From the NCBI GenBank assembly GCA_021780095.1, contig JAJXZK010000450.1, positions 1 through 10,834 of the forward strand: a DNA stretch of 10,834 nucleotides, written 5' to 3'. The notes under the pieces are model-generated. The model saw only the letters and a list, made by a program, of their open reading frames with translations, did no database searches and was not told where the DNA came from. Position numbers and translations under genes: made by a program. This DNA is from Acidobacteriota bacterium. Its GTDB lineage: Bacteria; Acidobacteriota; Terriglobia; Terriglobales; Acidobacteriaceae. Positions 5,371 to 10,834 of this stretch are shown here, one piece after another; position 1 is the first letter of the stretch; each line of letters begins with the position of its first letter.

Positions 5371-7866
5371 GTGAAGCCATTCTGCTGGGCAACTCTGGGG
5401 ATCGGCCTTCTGCTGGCCGGCAACGCATCAGGGCAGAACTTGTGCTCCGAATGTGGAAACAACACCAGGCAACAAGTTGAGATGATCGACTCATCCCATG
5501 CCAGCTACACCATCGATATGGGCGGCAAAATCGATGGCCCCATGACTCGCGACCCCATTGGCTACTGGGCCTACGACCAATATTGGGAGCCGAATGTCCG
5601 CGTCACCATGGAAAATATCGACGATACTCCGGTCGTCAACCCCTGGCTGCAGCGCGCCGGTACGATGGATACGCGAACGCTCAAGTCCATTGTCGATTCA
5701 ATCGTGATGCCCGGAATGAGCGACAAAGAGAAGGCTCGCCGCATTTGGGAATTCGAAATCAACAATCGTTTTCACGCGACCACGCAGGACGATGAAGTTG
5801 CGGATGTGGTGAAGCGCGTCAACGTCTATGGCTACACCCTCTGCTACGACGAAAGCAAAGACATCAGCGACCTGTGGCGCGCCGCCGGGCTAAAAGTGCG
5901 CAAAGGCTATCCGACCGGCCACAGTCTGGCCGAGGTTTACTATGACGGCGGCTGGCACGAACTCGACTCCGATGAGAGCATCATTTCTCTGCTGCGCGAT
6001 AACGAGACCATCGCATCCGAGTCGCAAATTGTTGCCGACCACGACCTGATGAAGCGCACCCACACATATGGAGTGCTGGCCCCGGACAACAGGTTAACCG
6101 ACGAAGGCGGCGCGGCGCTGATTTATTGGGAGGGCGCGCGATCAGGAGAACAGCCGAGCTTGACGAAACACACCATGGACTTTACGCTGCGTCCGCAGGA
6201 GTCGATCACATGGGCTTGGAATCCAGCGGGCCACTTCCACGCCGCGCCCTATCCTTCCGATCCTGGCTCGAAAGACCCGAACCAGTGGAACAAGCGCTGG
6301 CGAGTCATCGCGCACGTCATGGACGGAAACACGACCTACGCGCCGGACCTGGGAAAGCCATCTACACTGCAGTATTTGCAAACAACCGGCGTTGAGCAGC
6401 GACTCGCCGGAAAATTCGGCAATGGCTTGTATTTGACGGACCACACCGGAAACATCGACGTTCCCGTGAAGACGGCCTATCCGGTAGTGGGCGGCAGACT
6501 GATTGTCAATCTTGCCCGGCAAAGCGTGAATGCCGATACGGTTGCGATTTCGATCAGCTTTGATGATGGTAAAAACTGGGACCACGTCCAGACCAGCTTC
6601 GCCAGCGACTATGACCGCATGTACGTCGATCTGAATCCATTTTTTCCGCAGACCGGTCGGGCACGGTATCAATATATTCTTCGCTTCGCGCTGACAAGCC
6701 CGTCAGAAAAGCCGCAGGTCGCGCTCAACGGGTTCGTACTCCGCTCCACGCTGGAAATGGCGCCGCTCGCCATGCCGGGGGTGGTGCTGGGCCAGAATCG
6801 TTTCACATTTACCGACGATTCGCCGACAGCGGCCAAGGTGCGCATCACCCATGTGTGGAAAGAATGCGATGGAAATGTGGGCATACCCGCACCTCCCCTG
6901 GCCGTCACGCCTGCGGAAGGAAAAACATATTCAGGAACGCTCGTAAAGTTTGTCTGGCGTCCCGGTTCCGATATCGCGCCCGCGGATTATCAATTTCAGC
7001 TAAGCGAATTTCCTGACATGCGCTGGCCATTGTCGCCTAACTTCAATAAATTGATCAGCCGCACTGCGTACCAAGGAACACCGACCTTCGAACTGCCCTA
7101 CATTGGCTTGCTGAATCCGGGCCAGAAGTATTACTGGCATGTGCGACCGCGCAGCGCCGACCACGTCTGGGGACCATGGTCGAAGACGTATGTCTTCTCC
7201 GCCATCGCACCCGCCATGCCGGTGGATGTGACTGCGAATTTCGACCGCGACAAGCGCACCGTACATCTGACTTGGCAGAGCGGAAAAGATGGGACACAGC
7301 CCATCAGCTATCGCATTTACGGCAGCGAAGAGCGAGGCTTTACTGCCAACGACCATCGCTACGAATACAACGATGGCCTTGATGGAACGCAATGGGCAGC
7401 TGCGAATCTGTTGCTCGAGACACCTGGTCCCAAAGGTTCAATCTCCCTGCCGGAGGGGCTGTGGCGCCCTTACTATCGCGTAGCGGCGGTCGATAAGCAA
7501 GGACGTTTGAGCGGACCCTCCGCGCTGGCGGAACTTCCCCATCCCCTCATTGCCACCCGTCAGCTACCGAACGCGAGCGAATCGCAATTTTATAAAACGC
7601 AGATCGCGACCAGCGCTTCCATCGGCCACCTTGTATCCGCAGATGAAAATGGCAAATCCTACCAGATGAAGTTCCGTTATGGGGACGGACTCGCCTTCGG
7701 GATGAGCGGCGCTCCGGCGGGACTCACAATCGACAATTCCGGGGTCGTTTCCGGTTTTGTTGGCAACGCGAAACCGGCCAAGTACGAAGTTACAATTCGC
7801 GTGAAGGATACAAGGAAAGGGGCGAGTGATTCTGTCACGCTGCCGCTCACGGTGGTTGGGAAGTAG
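5371..7866 (+). CDS. Large secreted protein: transglutaminase-like core, fibronectin-III-like modules, He_PIG-like end
   Basis: From the GTG at 5371 the protein has 831 residues. A signal peptide covers about 1-21 (MKPFCWATLGIGLLLAGNASG). A transglutaminase-like region at about 110-205 contains the candidate catalytic triad: Cys158 in YGYTLCYDES, His184 in TGHSLAEVYYDGGWHELD, and Asp199. The middle (about 215-500) is beta-rich with FTLRPQESITWAWN and has no assignment I trust. Two fibronectin-III-like modules follow (about 508-615 and 615-720; the second has VHLTWQSGKDGTQPISYRIYG). The last 100 residues resemble the putative-Ig He_PIG fold (LPNASESQFYKTQI, then GAPAGLTIDNSGVVSG). It may be a cell-surface or secreted peptidase, crosslinker or polysaccharide-associated protein; the substrate is unknown. 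A TTG at 5353 would add six residues, but only the GTG has a ribosome binding site (AGAGGG at 5357-5362, eight bases upstream). Confidence 0.75.
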   Translation: MKPFCWATLGIGLLLAGNASGQNLCSECGNNTRQQVEMIDSSHASYTIDMGGKIDGPMTRDPIGYWAYDQYWEPNVRVTMENIDDTPVVNPWLQRAGTMDTRTLKSIVDSIVMPGMSDKEKARRIWEFEINNRFHATTQDDEVADVVKRVNVYGYTLCYDESKDISDLWRAAGLKVRKGYPTGHSLAEVYYDGGWHELDSDESIISLLRDNETIASESQIVADHDLMKRTHTYGVLAPDNRLTDEGGAALIYWEGARSGEQPSLTKHTMDFTLRPQESITWAWNPAGHFHAAPYPSDPGSKDPNQWNKRWRVIAHVMDGNTTYAPDLGKPSTLQYLQTTGVEQRLAGKFGNGLYLTDHTGNIDVPVKTAYPVVGGRLIVNLARQSVNADTVAISISFDDGKNWDHVQTSFASDYDRMYVDLNPFFPQTGRARYQYILRFALTSPSEKPQVALNGFVLRSTLEMAPLAMPGVVLGQNRFTFTDDSPTAAKVRITHVWKECDGNVGIPAPPLAVTPAEGKTYSGTLVKFVWRPGSDIAPADYQFQLSEFPDMRWPLSPNFNKLISRTAYQGTPTFELPYIGLLNPGQKYYWHVRPRSADHVWGPWSKTYVFSAIAPAMPVDVTANFDRDKRTVHLTWQSGKDGTQPISYRIYGSEERGFTANDHRYEYNDGLDGTQWAAANLLLETPGPKGSISLPEGLWRPYYRVAAVDKQGRLSGPSALAELPHPLIATRQLPNASESQFYKTQIATSASIGHLVSADENGKSYQMKFRYGDGLAFGMSGAPAGLTIDNSGVVSGFVGNAKPAKYEVTIRVKDTRKGASDSVTLPLTVVGK

Positions 7867-7886
7867 ATTTCCGGATATGAGCGCAA

Positions 7887-9200
7887 TCAGGCGGAGAGAG
7901 CGCAGCAGCGTTTGTATTTCTTCCCGCTGCCGCAGGGGCACGGATCATTCCGTCCGGGTTTTCCGGATTTCTGCGCTGCATCGCGCATGCGAACCCACTC
8001 CATCACATTGGCCGGCGCTCGCTGCTGGCGCAGTTGTGCGGCCATAAATTGCATATACGGATCGATGTGGGTGAAGAATTTCTTGTATCCGGCGCACAAA
8101 TAATTCAGTCCCGCTTCGCCATCCGGCGTCGTCGCAAAACGATGCTTGGGGCATTCCCCATTGCATGCGAATCGTACCTCACAATCCCGGCAATATTTGG
8201 GTAGTCTGGTATTCTTTGCCTGCCCGAACTGGACTTGCTGCGGCGATGCGACCATCTCTCCGATCGCCTGCTTCATAATGTTTCCCAGCCGATTTTCCGG
8301 ATACACAAAGTGATCGCAGGAGTAGAGGTCGCCGTTGTGTTCGACCGCGAGCGCGGAGCCGCAGGTCTGGCGAAAAATGCAGAGGCTGGCTTCCATGCCA
8401 AGCCACATTTCCAGCGATACGTCGAACAGTTGAACGAAGGTCTTACCCACGTCGTTGCGGACCCAATCGTCGAAAATCGCCGAAAGAAATCGCCCGAACT
8501 GGACCGGCTCGACCGACCAATCTGAGACTTTTGCGTGGTCACAGAAGCTGGGCGACACCAGTACCATTCCATCCTGCGTGGTGCGAGTTGAGATGCGCTC
8601 GACAATTGGAATGAACTGCATGTAACCACTGCCGCTCTCCTTTAAAAATCGATAGACCTCCAGCGGATTGTAGGAATTCTTGCGGTGAACCGTGGTCAGG
8701 GTGTTGAAGGCAACCGAATGCTTCTTGAGAAAGCTAACGCCGCGCATCACGCGGTCAAACGTAGGCTGACCGCCTTTGTCCACACGATACGCATCATGCA
8801 ATTCTCTCGGACCATCCACTGAAACCCCGATGAGAAAATTGTTCTCCGCGAAAAAGTTGGCCCAGTCGTCATTCAGCAACACACCGTTCGTCTGGAACGC
8901 ATTTTCGATTCGCTTGCCATTACCGTACTTTGCCTGCAGCGTGACGACATTGCGAAAATAGTCGACCCCCAGCAGCGTCGGCTCCCCACCTTGCCAGGCG
9001 AAGTGAATTACATCCGTGTTCTGTTGTTGAATGTACTGCTGGATGTACGATTCCAAAACGTCCGCAGGCATCGCCCACTTGGCCGTATCGGGGTACAGCG
9101 CTTCCTTCTCCAGGTAAAAGCAGTACTTGCAATCGAGATTGCAGATCGGGCCGACGGGCTTGGTGAGAACGTGAAACGGAGGTGTGAGGATCGCAGCCAT
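7887..9200 (-). CDS. Radical SAM/SPASM anaerobic sulfatase-maturase-like enzyme with SEC-C tail
   Basis: The protein has 437 residues. Cys20, Cys24 and Cys27 (CNLDCKYCFYLEKE) bind the radical SAM cluster, followed by AWQGGEPTLLG at 69-78 and SVDGPRELHDAYR near 127-139. The SPASM half has the cysteines expected for two auxiliary clusters: Cys274, Cys280, SCDHF with Cys295, then Cys337, Cys340, Cys346, Cys350 and Cys369. Asp296 sits where characterised maturases have their catalytic base. Such enzymes oxidise a Cys or Ser in sulfatases to formylglycine in the cytoplasm. The last 25 residues form a SEC-C zinc motif, GRNDPCPCGSGKKYKRCC (Cys421, Cys423, Cys432, Cys433), not part of the core enzyme. 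No sulfatase gene is nearby, so its target must lie elsewhere or it modifies another peptide. It converges on the exoprotein gene with a 20-bp gap. The ATG has no clear ribosome binding site. Confidence 0.88.
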   Translation of the reverse strand: MAAILTPPFHVLTKPVGPICNLDCKYCFYLEKEALYPDTAKWAMPADVLESYIQQYIQQQNTDVIHFAWQGGEPTLLGVDYFRNVVTLQAKYGNGKRIENAFQTNGVLLNDDWANFFAENNFLIGVSVDGPRELHDAYRVDKGGQPTFDRVMRGVSFLKKHSVAFNTLTTVHRKNSYNPLEVYRFLKESGSGYMQFIPIVERISTRTTQDGMVLVSPSFCDHAKVSDWSVEPVQFGRFLSAIFDDWVRNDVGKTFVQLFDVSLEMWLGMEASLCIFRQTCGSALAVEHNGDLYSCDHFVYPENRLGNIMKQAIGEMVASPQQVQFGQAKNTRLPKYCRDCEVRFACNGECPKHRFATTPDGEAGLNYLCAGYKKFFTHIDPYMQFMAAQLRQQRAPANVMEWVRMRDAAQKSGKPGRNDPCPCGSGKKYKRCCALSA

Positions 9201-9219
9201 TCGAAGGTCGAGTTAGATC

Positions 9220-9258
9220 GCCCGGTTGTCTCTTTCTAAGCACCGTGCGCGGTTGTCT
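9220..9258 (-). repeat. Direct repeat in the leader of the radical SAM gene
   Basis: GCCCGGTTGTCT at 9220-9231 and GCGCGGTTGTCT at 9247-9258 match at 11 of 12 positions and are 27 bp apart. On the coding (minus) strand they read AGACAACCGCGC and AGACAACCGGGC. They lie between the predicted promoter and the start codon, so they could be a regulator site or an RNA element. Chance cannot be excluded for two copies. Confidence 0.35.
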
Positions 9259-9284
9259 GGCACTGGGCCCGGCTTCCTACTCGC

Positions 9285-9311
9285 ATTGTAGACTGGAGCG
9301 GAAGCTGTCAA
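9285..9311 (-). promoter_or_regulatory. Sigma-70-like promoter of the radical SAM gene
   Basis: On the minus strand a perfect -35 box TTGACA (9311-9306) is followed by TACAAT (9290-9285, 5 of 6 to the -10 consensus). The spacer is 15 bases, shorter than the preferred 17, which could weaken the promoter or make it dependent on an activator. Transcription would begin near 9278, giving a leader of about 78 bases. Confidence 0.45.
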
Positions 9312-9379
9312 GCAGCGGATGGCAAGCACGGCACGGCGTCTTCACAGCACTGCAGTCCATTTGAAAGGCGGGAACCCTT

Positions 9380-10207
9380 CTGAAACTTCTGCTGGTTCGA
9401 CATCTTTGGGGCGTTGACATCTCGAGCGGCTTCGCTCCCTACGTCCCGGAGTGGCATCAGGAAGGCTATGAGGCAATCGAGACGCCGCTGTTTATTCTGC
9501 CCGACAGAAGCCTCTTTCGCCACACGTTAAAAGAAGAAGGCTTCGCATGGATTCCGCAAGTTTTCAGCAATCAGTTCACTCCAGCCGGAACGGTTGCGGA
9601 ACATTTGCTCTCGCTGAAAAGCCAGATCCAAGAATGCCTCGACGACAATCCATTATTCATCAACGGACATACCGGATCCGATACGTGGAGCTATACCCAG
9701 GCGGAGGATTTCTATGGTGCCGCGCTGGAAATGGAAGCCGAGCTCGAGGTTGCTCTCTGCCATGAAACGCATCGCCTGCGCTACTTTTCTAATCCATGGA
9801 ATACCCAGAGAATCCTGCACCGATTTCCTGCGCTGAAGCTGACCTGCGATTACAGCCACTGGGTGTGCGTCGCGGAACGGTTGCTGCCGGACTGCGAAGA
9901 TATTCTGCAGTTGAGCGCCGAACACTGCTGGCACTTGCACGCGCGGGTGGGTTTTGAAGAAGGCCCGCAGGTGCCGGACCCTCGTGCGCCGGAGTGGAGC
10001 CATCATCTTGAGGTCCACGAACAATGGTGGCGGCAAATATGGGAGGCGCAGGAGACCGCCGGACGCCAAATTTCCACGCTGGTTCCGGAATTCGGGCCGC
10101 CGCCGTATATGCATACCATTCCATTCACGCAGGCACCCGTCGCGGATCTGAATGCAATTTGTAACTGGATGGCGCGGCGGGAGCGAGACCGTTTCGAGTC
10201 ACGCTGA
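9380..10207 (+). CDS. TIM-barrel sugar (phosphate) isomerase/epimerase-like protein with apparent CTG start
   Basis: The continuous frame from CTG 9380 encodes 275 residues with the look of a complete xylose-isomerase-like (AP endonuclease 2 superfamily) barrel. It runs from the first strand ([12 protein letters not shown], residues 2-13) through [10 protein letters not shown] at 29-38 and [12 protein letters not shown] at 55-66. The likely metal ligands are Glu129 (CHETHR), Asp157 (TCDYSHW), His187 or His185 ([13 protein letters not shown]) and Glu237 ([11 protein letters not shown]), the Glu-Asp-His-Glu set of this superfamily. The substrate is unknown. The frame is open only from the TGA at 9362-9364 onward and has no ATG, GTG or TTG until a TTG at 9605, which would remove the first 75 residues and about three strands of the barrel. 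CTG 9380 stands where a Met is expected and has an AAGGCGG-like ribosome binding site at 9365-9371. An ATG-to-CTG mutation or a sequencing error is the alternative. The next gene starts 50 bp downstream in the same direction. Confidence 0.75.
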   Translation: MKLLLVRHLWGVDISSGFAPYVPEWHQEGYEAIETPLFILPDRSLFRHTLKEEGFAWIPQVFSNQFTPAGTVAEHLLSLKSQIQECLDDNPLFINGHTGSDTWSYTQAEDFYGAALEMEAELEVALCHETHRLRYFSNPWNTQRILHRFPALKLTCDYSHWVCVAERLLPDCEDILQLSAEHCWHLHARVGFEEGPQVPDPRAPEWSHHLEVHEQWWRQIWEAQETAGRQISTLVPEFGPPPYMHTIPFTQAPVADLNAICNWMARRERDRFESR

Positions 10208-10257
10208 TACCATGGTGGACGGTTGCTGGATCATTGAATCTTCGTTTGGGGGACTGT

Positions 10258-10834
10258 ATGCGACATCATCTACGTCTTGCTATTTCTAGCCTACTTTTGG
10301 GAGCTCTAAGTTTTTTACCCGCTGGCTCAGCTCAAGCACACTCCGACACGCTGGCGGCTACACCGCCTATGGGATGGAATAGCTGGAACCATTTTGCCGG
10401 TAAGGTGACGGACGCCGATGTTCGCGCCGCCGCGGATGCTATGGTTTCGAGCGGAATGCGCGAGGCCGGATATATCTACGTGAATATTGATGACACGTGG
10501 GAAGGACCTCGCGACGCCCAGGGAAACATCACAACCAACAGCAAATTTCCAGACATGAAGGCGCTGTCGGATTATGTCCACTCCAAGGGGCTGAAGCTTG
10601 GGATCTACTCCTCCCCCGGGCCGAAAACCTGCGCCGGCTATCCGGGAAGTTATGGTCACGAGCAGCAGGATGCGGATACCTACGCGAAATGGGGCATCGA
10701 TTATTTGAAGTATGACCTGTGCAGCTATGGCACCATCATGAAAAAGGAAGCTCCCAATGATCAGAAGAAACAGTGGGAGATGATGCACGCCGCCTACGAG
10801 AAAATGCACCAGGCATTGCTCAGTACGCATCGGC
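10258..10834 (+). CDS. Secreted GH27 alpha-galactosidase, 3' end cut off by the window
   Basis: 192 residues are visible and the frame is open to the window end; GH27 enzymes are usually about 400 residues or more. Residues 1-27 form a signal peptide ([20 protein letters not shown], cleavage near AQA-HS). The GH27 catalytic barrel then begins with the hallmark [12 protein letters not shown] at 35-46, IDDTWEG at 77-83, [26 protein letters not shown] at 96-121 and [10 protein letters not shown] at 149-158. Asp153 is the catalytic nucleophile by family position; the acid/base Asp is beyond the edge. Such enzymes release terminal alpha-galactose from oligosaccharides and galactomannans outside the cytoplasm. 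The ATG has a GGGGGA ribosome binding site at 10248-10253. The short gap from the isomerase gene suggests a shared transcript. Members of GH27 can also act on alpha-N-acetylgalactosamine or beta-L-arabinopyranose, which the visible part cannot settle. Confidence 0.9.
   Translation, partial: MRHHLRLAISSLLLGALSFLPAGSAQAHSDTLAATPPMGWNSWNHFAGKVTDADVRAAADAMVSSGMREAGYIYVNIDDTWEGPRDAQGNITTNSKFPDMKALSDYVHSKGLKLGIYSSPGPKTCAGYPGSYGHEQQDADTYAKWGIDYLKYDLCSYGTIMKKEAPNDQKKQWEMMHAAYEKMHQALLSTHR

Noticed and set aside
4862..5494. 210-residue minus-strand open frame over the antitoxin and the exoprotein start
   Set aside because: It overlaps two supported genes out of frame and runs through the promoter/operator region; no domain is seen.
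7864..7890. Possible shared terminator between the convergent exoprotein and radical SAM genes
   Set aside because: The 20-bp gap has no stem-loop or T-run on either strand.
9319..9420. ATG-started 33-codon frame before the isomerase gene, considered as its frameshifted N-terminus
   Set aside because: Its translation is Ser/Thr-rich without resemblance to a barrel strand and ends at TGA 9418; the isomerase N-terminus is already encoded in its own frame from 9380.

Overview
The window is 10.8 kb of moderately GC-rich bacterial DNA with tightly packed genes. It most likely comes from the Acidobacteriota (Terriglobia-like). The main clue is the first gene, a secreted VWFA-related protein of the type named after Acidobacteria. 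The mix of secreted sugar-acting proteins, a GH27 alpha-galactosidase and an anaerobic-type sulfatase maturase fits a soil polysaccharide degrader. The phylum is an inference from protein content; no rRNA or other marker gene is present.

Layout. (1) 2-1018 (+): secreted VWFA-related protein with a degenerate metal-binding motif. (2) 1202-2170 (+): DedA/VTT membrane protein fused to a rhodanese domain. (3) 2507-3927 (+): pstB and phoU, overlapping by 4 bp, without pstS, pstC or pstA beside them. (4) 5136-3965 (-): Xre/MbcA/ParS-type antitoxin followed by a RES-domain toxin, with overlapping reading frames. The promoter has its -10 box inside a 7+7 bp inverted repeat, the expected layout for autorepression. 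(5) 5371-7866 (+): large secreted protein with a transglutaminase-like Cys-His-Asp core, two fibronectin-III-like modules and a C-terminal putative-Ig (He_PIG-like) module. A perfect 12-bp LacI-type palindrome lies just upstream. (6) 9200-7887 (-): radical SAM/SPASM sulfatase-maturase-like enzyme with a C-terminal SEC-C zinc motif. (7) 9380-10207 (+): TIM-barrel sugar (phosphate) isomerase/epimerase-like protein whose reading frame has no ATG, GTG or TTG at its natural start and seems to begin at CTG. (8) 10258 to the window end (+): the first 192 residues of a secreted GH27 alpha-galactosidase.

How the genes fit together. pstB-phoU is a phosphate transport and signalling pair detached from its membrane partners. 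The RES/Xre pair is a self-contained toxin-antitoxin module. The rightmost genes look like carbohydrate use: an alpha-galactosidase to release galactose, an isomerase/epimerase just upstream in the same direction, and perhaps a sulfatase activator and a secreted modular protein under a sugar-type repressor. I found no CRISPR array, tRNA, rRNA, insertion sequence or phage gene. The best candidates for something not yet described are the modular transglutaminase-like exoprotein with its operator, the CTG-started isomerase gene, and the -10-centred operator of the RES/Xre module.
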